Source of the DNA: Eubacterium sp. | GTDB taxonomy: Bacteria > Bacillota > Clostridia > Lachnospirales > Lachnospiraceae | Length of the DNA: 35,759 nucleotides | Direction: 5' to 3' | Assembly: GCA_017459345.1 (NCBI GenBank) | Contig: JAFUDC010000045.1 | Span: forward strand, 1 to 35,759 | Shown here: positions 17,647-26,036 of the stretch, one piece after another | How positions within the stretch are numbered: the first letter of the stretch is position 1 | Layout of the letters: every line of letters starts with the position of its first letter | Program-made: the position numbers and the translations under genes | Notes under the pieces: model-generated | Told to the model about the DNA's origin: nothing | The model's input: the letters and a program-made list of their open reading frames with translations, nothing else | The model's database searches: none

Positions 17647-18672
17647 TTAATCAGAACCTTCTCCTGCATCCATCTCAATATCATAGTCCGGATCAGGAGA
17701 CCGGCCGTCCTGAAAAGATTCATCGGGCAGGTCAAAATCCTCGGTCTCCTCCGGCGTAATCTGAGTAATATTGCGGTCTGTCATGGACACCTTCATCTTT
17801 GGCACTGCTTTTACATAATAGATATATTCATCATCTTCAAAAGATACCTTCTCAATCCTGCTCACATCGCCAATTCCCTTAAAGAACTGATAGACAAACC
17901 CCAATCCGACTGCCAGAATACACTCCAGGAAAACCCGAAAGACAGCATACTCCAGATCAAAGATCAGCTTCCCGGAAAGAAGCAGCAGTGCCAGGGCAAT
18001 ATTGCCCAGGATTACGGTAAAGAGCCAGGCACTCTCGTGGAACACATGATAAAGTACCGCAGAGATAAACATGATCACGGCAAAGGCAACAATCACTACA
18101 AGCAGAGTATGATCCACAGAGATGAGATGATAGAGACGCTGCAAACCAACGCCTGTCTCATTCCCCGTTGTGGCAGCCAGGGCTGCGCTGACGCTTTCAG
18201 CATAAGTAGAAATAAAATAAACAATAATACCACATACAAAGGGCATGATGCCCCCGATTCCGAGAATCATCCCGGAAAGAACCGGCATCAGGTACTCAAG
18301 CTTTAAGAAAAAAAGTACCGGGGTCAGCACGACAATCACTGCATATCTCCGATCCACTCTGACAAAGAGGAGCCAGCAGATCAGCAAAACTGCCAGACAT
18401 ACCGTCATGATCTCCGGAGATATGACCCATAGATTGGCTGCCACCAGAATGGCAGACATATAATACAGAAACGATATGGGTAAAAATGCCTGAAGAGCGG
18501 AAACGATAAGAAAAATATAGAATCTGTTGATCCGCGGATTGTATCCGAACATTCTCGAAAGCAGAAACAGAATCAGCAGTGAGAATACAAACTTTCCGGC
18601 GGGCCGGATGATTCCTTCGTATTTTTGATAGAAACTGCGGACAGTCTCTCTGAAATCGATTAATTGTGTCAT
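17647..18672 (-). CDS. uncharacterised multi-pass membrane protein next to cdaA
   Basis: I do not recognise a named family. The 341-residue protein has about nine or ten hydrophobic helices between residues 25 and 275, starting AGKFVFSLLILFLLSRMFG. A soluble, acidic C-terminal tail of about 65 residues (EDFDLPDESFQDGRSPDPD) includes a short beta-rich stretch, EYIYYVKAVPKMKVSM. The tail is probably cytoplasmic. It is transcribed 60 nt after a two-helix protein and 31 nt before cdaA, with AGGAG before its ATG, so it belongs to the cyclic di-AMP operon. A transporter, sensor or partner of CdaA are all possible; none is shown. Confidence 0.8.
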   Translation of the reverse strand: MTQLIDFRETVRSFYQKYEGIIRPAGKFVFSLLILFLLSRMFGYNPRINRFYIFLIVSALQAFLPISFLYYMSAILVAANLWVISPEIMTVCLAVLLICWLLFVRVDRRYAVIVVLTPVLFFLKLEYLMPVLSGMILGIGGIMPFVCGIIVYFISTYAESVSAALAATTGNETGVGLQRLYHLISVDHTLLVVIVAFAVIMFISAVLYHVFHESAWLFTVILGNIALALLLLSGKLIFDLEYAVFRVFLECILAVGLGFVYQFFKGIGDVSRIEKVSFEDDEYIYYVKAVPKMKVSMTDRNITQITPEETEDFDLPDESFQDGRSPDPDYDIEMDAGEGSD

Positions 18673-18732
18673 AGGCGGCTCCTGTCTCCCTTAGCTATCT
18701 GTGTTTTTCTGTAATCACTAATACCAGGATCT

Positions 18733-19131
18733 TTAAAGCGAAGCTTCATCGTCCAGATGTTTCTTCAGGTTATAGAGATCCCGGTCATATTCCTTCAGGC
18801 CCTCTATGGCGCGGTCATATTGTCTTCTGTATATCCTGCCCAGGAGTATCATACCCACGGCCAGCATCAGGACATAGGCAATGAGCAGCCGGATAAGAAG
18901 ATCCTTATAGTCATATCCGAAACCCTTTAAAAAAATCTCATCAATATATCTGAAACAATACAGACCTGCTCCCAGCAGGTAGGCGATGGTCAGAGTGAAA
19001 AAACTCACCATTCTTTTCATATTCAGATAGGTTCTTCGGCTATAGCCGAACAGCTTCAGATCCTCTCTGCCATCTCCTTGCTCATATACCGCAATTTTTG
19101 TCATCATCCGAACTTTTCTGGAATCAATCAC
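18733..19131 (-). CDS. uncharacterised two-helix membrane protein, first gene of cdaA operon
   Basis: This is a 132-residue protein without a recognised family. It has a basic N-terminus (DLKLFGYSRRTYLNMKRM), two membrane helices (about 42-60 and 83-103) and a charged helical C-terminal tail (IYRRQYDRAIEGLKEYDRDL) that could form a coiled coil. It starts with GTG at 19131; GGAGG lies 8 nt upstream. A good -10 (TATAAT, 19162-19167) lies just upstream, so this is the first gene of the operon. Its role may be linked to CdaA by position only. Confidence 0.75.
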   Translation of the reverse strand: MIDSRKVRMMTKIAVYEQGDGREDLKLFGYSRRTYLNMKRMVSFFTLTIAYLLGAGLYCFRYIDEIFLKGFGYDYKDLLIRLLIAYVLMLAVGMILLGRIYRRQYDRAIEGLKEYDRDLYNLKKHLDDEASL

Positions 19132-19161
19132 GCTATCATCCTCCTGCTCTCATATCAATGT

Positions 19162-19190
19162 ATTATAACATGAAACCATAAGGATTTACA
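19162..19190 (-). promoter_or_regulatory. promoter of the cdaA operon
   Basis: The -10 TATAAT (19162-19167) is perfect and the -35 TGTAAA (19185-19190) is weak, with 17-nt spacing on the minus strand. It lies about 30 nt before the GTG start. Confidence 0.65.
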
Positions 19191-19277
19191 GTGGAAAACG
19201 ATTAAAAATCGATTTAATTAAAAAAGGAACCTTAAGTTATTCTCATATACAGGAAACTGACATAAATACCCGTGAAT

Positions 19278-19308
19278 CAAAAAAGCAGAGGCTTCTCTGT
19301 CCCCTGCT
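19278..19308 (-). terminator. intrinsic terminator after greA
   Basis: On the minus strand AGCAGGGG (19301-19308) pairs with CCTCTGCT (19284-19291) over 8 bp with one wobble, followed by six T. It separates greA from the cdaA operon. Confidence 0.88.
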
Positions 19309-19323
19309 TTAATCCGTTATACT

Positions 19324-19818
19324 TTATAAGTCCTCAGCCCTGGAGATTTCCAGAATCCTGTAGGTTGATTTTTCACCTTCCGTTCCCTCAACTTCTATCT
19401 CTTCCCCGATCTTGGAGCCGATCAGCGCCCTGCCAAGGGGAGATTCGTTTGAAATCAGGCCTTTAAGAATATCCGATTCCGTGGAACCCACGATCCGGTA
19501 CTCCAGGTCTTCGTCAAATTCATTATCATGAAACTTTACCGTGCTGCCGATGCTGACCGTATCCTTATCTATTGCAGTTTCATCGATTACCTCTGCATTC
19601 TTGATAATCTTCTCGAGCTCTTCGATACGGGATTCAATAGAACGCTGCTCATCCTTGGCTGCGTCATATTCTGCATTCTCAGACAGGTCACCCTGTTCTC
19701 TGGCTTCCTTGATCTTCTGTGCGATCTCTTTGCGCTTTACAACCTTCAGCTCCTGCAGTTCATCCTCCAATGCCTGCATTCCCTTGCTGGTAAGGATATG
19801 TTTTTTGCTCTCAACCAT
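19324..19818 (-). CDS. greA: transcription elongation factor GreA
   Basis: GreA stimulates transcript cleavage by backtracked RNA polymerase through its secondary channel. The 164-residue protein has the N-terminal antiparallel coiled coil with the acidic tip (REQGDLSENAEYDAAKDEQ, about 44-62) and a C-terminal FKBP-like domain ending in GEEIEVEGTEGEKSTYRILE. It has its own consensus promoter 50 nt upstream and its own terminator, so it is probably a single-gene transcript, although read-through from dusB is possible. Confidence 0.97.
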   Translation of the reverse strand: MVESKKHILTSKGMQALEDELQELKVVKRKEIAQKIKEAREQGDLSENAEYDAAKDEQRSIESRIEELEKIIKNAEVIDETAIDKDTVSIGSTVKFHDNEFDEDLEYRIVGSTESDILKGLISNESPLGRALIGSKIGEEIEVEGTEGEKSTYRILEISRAEDL

Positions 19819-19866
19819 TGTTCACATACACCTTTCTTATACAATGTATTTACCTTGCAAATGCCT

Positions 19867-19895
19867 ATTATAGGCCAAAAGTTTACCCCTGTCAA
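19867..19895 (-). promoter_or_regulatory. consensus sigma-A promoter of greA
   Basis: TTGACA (19890-19895), 17 nt and TATAAT (19867-19872) on the minus strand match the consensus exactly. The -35 nearly touches the dusB stop codon. Confidence 0.92.
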
Positions 19896-19898
19896 ATA

Positions 19899-20858
19899 TT
19901 ATCTTAGTCCCTCAAGCAGGTTTTTCAGTTCTTCCAGAGTACTCACTTTATTCACCGCAGCTCTTAACCGGGAGGAGCCCGGAAGACCCGTAGTATACCA
20001 GGCGGTATGCTTGCGCATTTCCCGGATGGCTGTGTACTCCCCTTTATATTGTACCCCCAGGGTTGCCTGGCGAAGGAGCATATCTCTGACCTCATGGATG
20101 TCCGGTCTTTCCGGTTGAGGCCGGCCGGATAGAGCCGCCTTTACCTCCCGGAATATCCATGGATTCCCTCTGGCTCCCCTGCCGATCATCACCCCGTCAC
20201 AGCCGGTCTCTTCCTTCATGCGCAGGGCATCAGCCCCGCATGTGATATCACCATTTCCGATAACCGGAATTTTAACTGCCTCCTTAACCTGCCGGATCAT
20301 ATTCCAGTCAGCCTTACCGCTGTAATACTGTTCCCTGGTTCTGGCATGCACTGCAATGGCATCAGCTCCATGGGCTTCCAAAACCCTGGCAAATTCCGGG
20401 GCATTGACATGGCCGGCATCAAATCCAAGCCTGATCTTCACTGTCACAGGCAGAGAAACCGCCCTGACCACTTCCTCCACGATCCTTCCCGCACGGATGG
20501 GATCCAGCATGAGGGCTGACCCCTCATGATTATTGACGATTTTCGGAACCGGACACCCCATATTGATATCAATGAATGCAAAGCCCCGGTCTTCAATCTT
20601 ATGGGCCATCTGTCCCATAAGCTCCGGCTCCGATCCGAAAATCTGCACCCCCACCGGCTCTTCCTCTTCCTCAATCTGCATCAGGGGAAGGGTATTCTTA
20701 TTGCCGTAATAGAGGGCTTTGGCGCTGATCATCTCCGTAACCATGACCTCTGCCCCCTGCTCCTTGCAGAGCAGACGAAATGGCAGGTCTGTCACCCCTG
20801 CCATCGGCGCCAGGATCACGGGGAAGTCCGAACCGTATATCTTGTTCGTAAGACTCAT
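19899..20858 (-). CDS. dusB: tRNA-dihydrouridine synthase (DusB-like)
   Basis: This FMN-dependent enzyme reduces uridines in the tRNA D-loop. From the ATG at 20858 it has 319 residues. The TIM-barrel shows the flavin motif VILAPMAGVTDLPFR near the N-terminus, the Dus signature FIDINMGCPVPKI near 97-109 with its catalytic cysteine, GADAIAVHARTREQ near 180, and GCDGVMIGRGARGNPW near 230. A GTG at 20867 overlapping the coaX stop is an alternative start; I prefer the ATG because GGTGAG lies 4 nt upstream. It is the last gene of the argF-birA-coaX operon. Confidence 0.93.
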   Translation of the reverse strand: MSLTNKIYGSDFPVILAPMAGVTDLPFRLLCKEQGAEVMVTEMISAKALYYGNKNTLPLMQIEEEEEPVGVQIFGSEPELMGQMAHKIEDRGFAFIDINMGCPVPKIVNNHEGSALMLDPIRAGRIVEEVVRAVSLPVTVKIRLGFDAGHVNAPEFARVLEAHGADAIAVHARTREQYYSGKADWNMIRQVKEAVKIPVIGNGDITCGADALRMKEETGCDGVMIGRGARGNPWIFREVKAALSGRPQPERPDIHEVRDMLLRQATLGVQYKGEYTAIREMRKHTAWYTTGLPGSSRLRAAVNKVSTLEELKNLLEGLR

Positions 20859-20863
20859 CCCGC

Positions 20864-21631
20864 TCACCGCTGTTTTTCATAGATGATCTGAAGCCCCTTA
20901 AGGGTCAGATTGCTGTCATAATAATCGATATAATCCGTCTCCTCGGCAATCATCTTACCAAGTCCTCCGGTCGCCACAACATGAACCTTATCATAACCGG
21001 ATTCCTCCTTCATCCTGCGAATGATATACTCAGTCTGTCCGATATACCCATAGACCAGGCCGCCCTGCATGCTGGTGACAGTGTCCTTGCCGATGATGGA
21101 ATCCGGCTTGCGGATTTCAATCTCAGGCAGCTTGGCTGCCTGCAGGGACAGTTCCTTAGCCGCCGTGTGAATACCGGGAACGATCACACCGCCCATAAAC
21201 TCACCTGCAGGAGTGATCAGATCAATCGTTGTGGCCGTGCCAAAGTCTGCTGCAATGACTGGTCCGCCATACAATTCATAGGCAGCCACCGCATCCACGA
21301 TCCGGTCGGCACCGGTAAGCTGAGGATTCACTGTCTTGATCTTAATCCCTGTTTTTATCCCGGCCCCCACAATGATGGGCCTGATGCCGAAATATTTGAT
21401 GATGCCGCTTGTAAAAGAATGATTTATGGCCGGAACAACCGAGGCTATGATGACCGCACTCACGTCTTTCTTGCGGTATCCTTTGGAACTTAGCACTTCC
21501 AGCATGAACATGCCGAATTCATCTGAGGTCCTGTTTACCTTGCTTCTCATGCGAAATGTATCATTCAGTTTCTTTCCCTGGAACAGACCAAAGGTGATGT
21601 CTGTATTTCCTATATCAATCGCTATTAACAT
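20864..21631 (-). CDS. coaX: type III pantothenate kinase
   Basis: CoaX phosphorylates pantothenate, the first step of CoA synthesis. This is the type III form, which is not inhibited by CoA feedback and needs a monovalent cation. The 255-residue ASKHA-fold protein begins [19 protein letters not shown] (phosphate-1 motif), and contains [13 protein letters not shown] near 107-119 and [11 protein letters not shown] near 129-139. All family motifs are present. It follows the 112-residue unknown protein by 25 nt. Confidence 0.96.
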   Translation of the reverse strand: MLIAIDIGNTDITFGLFQGKKLNDTFRMRSKVNRTSDEFGMFMLEVLSSKGYRKKDVSAVIIASVVPAINHSFTSGIIKYFGIRPIIVGAGIKTGIKIKTVNPQLTGADRIVDAVAAYELYGGPVIAADFGTATTIDLITPAGEFMGGVIVPGIHTAAKELSLQAAKLPEIEIRKPDSIIGKDTVTSMQGGLVYGYIGQTEYIIRRMKEESGYDKVHVVATGGLGKMIAEETDYIDYYDSNLTLKGLQIIYEKQR

Positions 21632-21656
21632 GCTATTCCTCCGAGGTCATTATCTT

Positions 21657-21995
21657 TTACCGCAGATCATCTGCCAGAAAGAAGACTCTGTAGTAGGTTT
21701 CCAGATTCTCAAGCAGGTCTCTTTTTTCCTGCCGGATCTGTTTTATCTTTAGAACGCTGCCGATTTCATCAAAGAAATAATCATCTTCCTTTGACTCTAC
21801 GGTAAGGTTCAGATTGCCTTTCTCATCGAATTCCAGCCGAAGGATACCTCCCACATCAGCTGTATATAATACACACATGATCCTGAGCTCATCCTTGACG
21901 GCATCCGGAAGAGAATCAAACTCCGGATTAAAGTAGAAGAGCTCCTCATAGCTGCTGGCACCGCACAGGATCTTTTTTTCATCAAACATAACCAT
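21657..21995 (-). CDS. uncharacterised protein between birA and coaX (possibly DUF6145)
   Basis: This is a small acidic protein of 112 residues with no membrane segment, beginning MVMFDEKKILCGASSYEELF. The middle is likely beta-rich (GGILRLEFDEKGNLNLTVES) and the C-terminus helical (LKIKQIRQEKRDLLENLE). I associate the opening with the clostridial family DUF6145, but cannot confirm it. It overlaps birA by 14 nt; a second ATG two codons later is also possible. The tight coupling to birA and coaX suggests co-expression only. Confidence 0.75.
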   Translation of the reverse strand: MVMFDEKKILCGASSYEELFYFNPEFDSLPDAVKDELRIMCVLYTADVGGILRLEFDEKGNLNLTVESKEDDYFFDEIGSVLKIKQIRQEKRDLLENLETYYRVFFLADDLR

Positions 21996-22962
21996 ACAAC
22001 CCCCGTACGGAAACCTCTCCGGAAGCCACCGTCTCTTTGCGGCCTTCCTGATCCATGACGATCAATTCACCCAATTCATTAATCCCGCCGGCAGTCCGGA
22101 TCATTTCCTCTCCCCTGCGAACCATCTTTACCTGACGCCCGGTATTGACAAGGCAGCGATTATACTCCTCGACGAAGGGAGACAGATTCTCCACCTTAAG
22201 AAAAATGCGGTAGCGTTTCATAAATTCCTGCAGGAAATCAGCGAGGAAAGCCGCGCGGGCCACCGGCCTGCCGGTTTCCTTACGGATGGAGGAGGCCATG
22301 AAGGCAATCTCCTCTTCAAAGTTCATCCGGTTTAAGTTAAATCCCAGACCGATGACCACATAGCTGATCTCTCCCATTTCCGCTCCCATCTCCGTCAGAA
22401 TGCCGCAGATCTTCTTCTCATGCAGTACAATATCGTTGGGCCACTTGATCAGACAGTTCTCACCTGCATATTGCTGAGTCACGGCCCGGGCTGCGAGAGC
22501 GGCAACCAGGGTGAGCATGGAGGCGCACTCCGTCGGAATCTCCGGCCGCAGAAGCAGGGAGAAAAAGATATCCTCCCCCTTGGGAGAGATCCAGGTCCGC
22601 CCTCTTCTCCCCTTGCCCGCAGTCTGTTGATCCGCCACATATAAGCTCTCTCCCGGCATTCCTGCCGCAGCATCTCTCTTGGCAGCTTCATTGGTGGAAT
22701 CTACGGATTCATAAACATGAATTTCCCCACTTAAGATATCTTCCGGGAGATGAAAGAGCACTTCCTCCCGGCTGATGATATCCGGGCTCTTAAGGAGACG
22801 GTATCCCCTGCGGGTTACCGACTCAATCTCATACCCTTCTTCCTTCAGGGTCCTGATATATTTCCATATGGCAGTTCTGGAGACCCCCAGGGCCTCGCAG
22901 ATGACCTGTCCGGAGACAAAGCCTTCCTGTTCTTTTAAAAAAGCGAGTATTTTTTCTTTCAT
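21982..22962 (-). CDS. birA: biotin--[biotin carboxyl-carrier protein] ligase with DNA-binding domain (BirA)
   Basis: BirA activates biotin and attaches it to carrier proteins; class II forms such as this one also repress biotin genes. The 326 residues show an N-terminal winged helix (1-58, with ICEALGVSRTAIWKYIRTLK), the biotinyl-AMP loop GKGRRGRTW (117-125), catalytic KWPNDIVL (173-180) and a small C-terminal domain. Its start overlaps the argF stop by 4 nt (ATGA). Confidence 0.96.
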   Translation of the reverse strand: MKEKILAFLKEQEGFVSGQVICEALGVSRTAIWKYIRTLKEEGYEIESVTRRGYRLLKSPDIISREEVLFHLPEDILSGEIHVYESVDSTNEAAKRDAAAGMPGESLYVADQQTAGKGRRGRTWISPKGEDIFFSLLLRPEIPTECASMLTLVAALAARAVTQQYAGENCLIKWPNDIVLHEKKICGILTEMGAEMGEISYVVIGLGFNLNRMNFEEEIAFMASSIRKETGRPVARAAFLADFLQEFMKRYRIFLKVENLSPFVEEYNRCLVNTGRQVKMVRRGEEMIRTAGGINELGELIVMDQEGRKETVASGEVSVRGLYGYV

Positions 22963-23945
22963 CTTCCCAATGTGGCAACCATCACAGCTTTGATGGAATG
23001 CATCCTGTTCTCCGCCTCATCAAATACAACTGAATTTTCAGAGCGGAATACTTCATCCTCCACTTCCCGGATATCCAGCCCAAGCCGGTCTCTCATATCC
23101 CTGGCCACGCTGGTCTCAAAATCATGGTATGCAGGCAGACAGTGCATGAACAGACACTTGTCATTGCCCGTATCCTCCATCATCTTTCTGGTAATCTTAT
23201 ATGGAGACAGGGCCTTCACGCGAACAGGATACAGGTCTTCTGCCTCCCCCATGCTGACCCAGATATCACCATAAATGACATCTGACCCTTTTACATCTGT
23301 CGGATCATGGGAGATTTCTATCCTGGCCCCGCTTTTTTGGGCAAGTTTTAAGGAAGCATTAAGAACCTCCGGATCGCAAACCGTCTCCTCCGGCCCCACT
23401 GCCTTAAAGTTCACTCCCATGATGGCACTGCCATACATGAGGGCATACATCACATTATCAGACAGGTCACCCACGAAGGTGAGGTTCATCTCCTCAAGGG
23501 GCTTGTCAATATGCTCCTCCATGGTCAGGAAGTCTGCCAGAACCTGGGTGGGATGATCCACATCGGTCAGGCCGTTCCAGACAGGCACACCGGAATATCT
23601 GGCCAGTTCTTCCACAATATCCTGCCCGTATCCCCGATACTCGATGGCATCGAACATTCTCCCGAATACCCGGGCGGTGTCTTCTAAGGATTCCTTCTTA
23701 TTCATATGGGAATTGGTCAGGTAGGTCACATGGGCTCCTTCATCCGCAGCAGCCACCTCAAAGGAACAGCGGGTGCGGGTGGAAGACTTGTCAAAAATCA
23801 AAACGATATTCTTACCCTTCAGGGAGTCTCCTGTGATGCCCTGCTTCTTTTTTGCCTTAAGCTCATGGGCAAGATCCAGCATATAGCGGATCTCTTCTTT
23901 ATTAAAATCCAGAAGCGTCAGAAAGCTGCGCCCTTTTAAATTCAT
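22959..23945 (-). CDS. argF: ornithine carbamoyltransferase
   Basis: OTCase makes citrulline from ornithine and carbamoyl phosphate. The 328-residue protein has the carbamoyl-phosphate motif STRTRCSFE (55-63), the HPTQ loop (DVDHPTQVLADFLTM, about 130-144) and the ornithine motif HCLPAYHDFE (around 270). It could serve synthesis or, in the arginine deiminase route, breakdown; no other arg genes are in view. The ATG has GAGGAGG upstream. It heads the operon argF-birA-unknown-coaX-dusB. Confidence 0.96.
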   Translation of the reverse strand: MNLKGRSFLTLLDFNKEEIRYMLDLAHELKAKKKQGITGDSLKGKNIVLIFDKSSTRTRCSFEVAAADEGAHVTYLTNSHMNKKESLEDTARVFGRMFDAIEYRGYGQDIVEELARYSGVPVWNGLTDVDHPTQVLADFLTMEEHIDKPLEEMNLTFVGDLSDNVMYALMYGSAIMGVNFKAVGPEETVCDPEVLNASLKLAQKSGARIEISHDPTDVKGSDVIYGDIWVSMGEAEDLYPVRVKALSPYKITRKMMEDTGNDKCLFMHCLPAYHDFETSVARDMRDRLGLDIREVEDEVFRSENSVVFDEAENRMHSIKAVMVATLGR

Positions 23946-24021
23946 TTTCTACCTCCTCAGTGTCTTATAAAAACTCCCACACCCATATCAGTAATTATTC
24001 TGCATGGCTCCGAGCAGTTAT

Positions 24022-24050
24022 ATTGTATTAAGAAACAGATTCGTGTTTCA
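24022..24050 (-). promoter_or_regulatory. candidate argF promoter with overlapping dyad
   Basis: TGAAAC (24045-24050), 17 nt and TACAAT (24022-24027) lie on the minus strand. A dyad GAAACA-6-TGTTTC (24032-24049) covers the -35 and most of the spacer, a repressor-like position. It does not match the ArgR box pattern well. Confidence 0.4.
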
Positions 24051-24059
24051 TTTGTAACA

Positions 24060-24086
24060 AAAGATGAGTGGCTTCAAAAGCCACTC
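24060..24086 (-). terminator. terminator after the LTA-synthase-like gene
   Basis: A 9-bp perfect stem GAGTGGCTT/AAGCCACTC (24066-24074 with 24078-24086) is followed on the minus strand by ATCTTTTG. The T-tract is short, so efficiency is uncertain. Confidence 0.65.
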
Positions 24087-24158
24087 AGCCTATGGAAAAG
24101 TTTTAACAAATTTCAGCCGGTATGTCAAGATAAATCTGTCATTCCTTTAATAATTATG

Positions 24159-26033
24159 CTAATGCTCTACATAATCCGCAATCAGATTATAGTCCAGAAC
24201 CTCCCGGCAGGTATCAAGAAGGGCTGCTGCCCGGTCAGAATACTTCCTGCACAAATCCACATTCAGATTCATCCTCTCTCCGTTTGCAAGATCCAGGAGA
24301 CGTCCTGATTCCACCGTTCCATCCTTCCCAATCACGAAAAGCATATTATTATCATCGCTTATGAAGGAATTCTTTCCCACATAGGAGATCTGAGCCACAA
24401 ACCCATCTTCCGTATTCAAGAGATCATGGCCGAAGATATAGGGCTGGGGTATGTCAAAATCCATCAGGTTGGCAATGGTTGGCAGGATATCGACCTGGCC
24501 GCCTGCTGTGGTGACCGTCCTGCTCTCACCAAGCCCCGGAATATGTATGAATAAGGGGACATTGAGCATCTCATCAAAGTCATAGGGTTTGCCCAGGAAA
24601 GAGCTCATATGGCTCATAACAGAAGGGGTCTCCTTGTTCATTCCCTGATGATCCCCGTAGATCATGATCATGGTATCCTCATAGAGCCCGGCCTCCTTCA
24701 GATAGCTGATCAGGTCTCCGAAAGCCTCATCCGTATATCTGACTGTCTGCAGGTAATTGCCGAAGGTAGATCCCTTGTCCTCATCCTTGAGGGTCAGGGT
24801 GGCCAGCTTGGGATCCAGCTCATATGGGATATGGTTAGTCAGAGTAATCATGAAGCTGAAGAAAGGTCCCTGCCGCTTTTTCAATATATCTACCGCCTGC
24901 CTGAACAATTCCTTGTCAGTAAGCCCGAAACCGGACTCCTCTGTGATATCCAGCTCCTCCTCAGAGTAGAAATGCTGAAAGCCCTGATTCTTATAGGCCT
25001 CATTCCTGTTCCAGAAGGTCTTGATGTAGCCATGGAATGCCGTCGCTTCATAGCCCTGGCCTCGAAGCAGCCAGGGCAGGCCGTTAAAGGCATTATCCAC
25101 ATACATGCGGTAGCATTCCCGCTCCTCGTTGGCATAGAGGCTGTTGAGGGTGGAGAACTCCGCATCACAGGTATTGCCCACTCCCGTAGTGGAATAAAAA
25201 TGATTGAAATACAGGGTATCTTCCTTGCGCAGGCGGTTGAGATTGGGCGTAATCTCCTGTCCGTTGTACTGAGCTCCGATGACAAAGTCATTCAAAGATT
25301 CGGTCTGGATCAGGATCAGATTCTTCCCCTTCGCAACGCCTCTGTACCGGTCTCCGGAAGAGGCAGGGACATTCTCCTTCATCGTTTTTAAGATGGCCTC
25401 CCTGTCCGCCTCCTGCCGATGCATCTTTCCCACCACATTGACCAGGATATCATTGGTATGACAGGTAAAAAATTCGATATGATTAACCTTTTGTATGCCC
25501 CTCAGATTGGAGGGATTAAAGCCATAATAAATCCAGCTTCCGACAGCAGCCGCAAACAATACCGTGTAAGCAGCTGTCCGCAGGACAAGCTTCTTTACCG
25601 GCAGGGAAAACAGAGGCGTATGATTCCTCATCCGCTGCCTGTAGCAGTAAAAAACAATAGGAACATCCAGAAGGGTAAGCAGGCAGAGGGGGCTCACAGA
25701 GGCCTCCAGCACTCCTCCATCCCTGGCAATCTGTCCCAGGCTTGCCAGCTGATAAAGCTGATTGACCGAAGTATATTTCCCAAAATAACCGCTGTAGGCG
25801 GCATCGGCAAACATGATCAGTGTAATGATGCTGTAGATACAGTAAAATGTGATCCTGACCGCCCTGTTATCCTTCAGGGAAAAGAGTTCAAAGACTGCCG
25901 CTAAAAAGAGAACGGTCAGGACAGGCACATCGTAGACCGCCAGCATATCAAGCATCCCTGTCTGCCAGTAGAAGACCAGCATTTTTATCACAAAGACCAG
26001 ATAGACCAGCGGCCACATTTTCTTTAGTTTCAT
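24159..26033 (-). CDS. LTA-synthase-family (LtaS-like) sulfatase-fold membrane protein
   Basis: This 624-residue protein has about five N-terminal membrane helices (1-170) and an extracellular alkaline-phosphatase/sulfatase domain (about 235-590). The metal residue Glu245 (LILIQTESLNDF), the nucleophile equivalent Thr288 (GVGNTCDAEFS) and HGYIKTFWNRNEAY with IYGDHQG downstream match polyglycerolphosphate (lipoteichoic acid) synthases. Related enzymes transfer phosphoglycerol or phosphoethanolamine, so the exact polymer is uncertain. It starts 3 nt after the SPFH gene stop and shares its transcript. Confidence 0.88.
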   Translation of the reverse strand: MKLKKMWPLVYLVFVIKMLVFYWQTGMLDMLAVYDVPVLTVLFLAAVFELFSLKDNRAVRITFYCIYSIITLIMFADAAYSGYFGKYTSVNQLYQLASLGQIARDGGVLEASVSPLCLLTLLDVPIVFYCYRQRMRNHTPLFSLPVKKLVLRTAAYTVLFAAAVGSWIYYGFNPSNLRGIQKVNHIEFFTCHTNDILVNVVGKMHRQEADREAILKTMKENVPASSGDRYRGVAKGKNLILIQTESLNDFVIGAQYNGQEITPNLNRLRKEDTLYFNHFYSTTGVGNTCDAEFSTLNSLYANEERECYRMYVDNAFNGLPWLLRGQGYEATAFHGYIKTFWNRNEAYKNQGFQHFYSEEELDITEESGFGLTDKELFRQAVDILKKRQGPFFSFMITLTNHIPYELDPKLATLTLKDEDKGSTFGNYLQTVRYTDEAFGDLISYLKEAGLYEDTMIMIYGDHQGMNKETPSVMSHMSSFLGKPYDFDEMLNVPLFIHIPGLGESRTVTTAGGQVDILPTIANLMDFDIPQPYIFGHDLLNTEDGFVAQISYVGKNSFISDDNNMLFVIGKDGTVESGRLLDLANGERMNLNVDLCRKYSDRAAALLDTCREVLDYNLIADYVEH

Positions 26034-26036
26034 AGG

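Noticed and set aside
17521-18306. Plus-strand frame of 261 codons opposite cdaA and the membrane protein
   Set aside because: Antisense to two minus-strand coding genes; the translation has no domain pattern.
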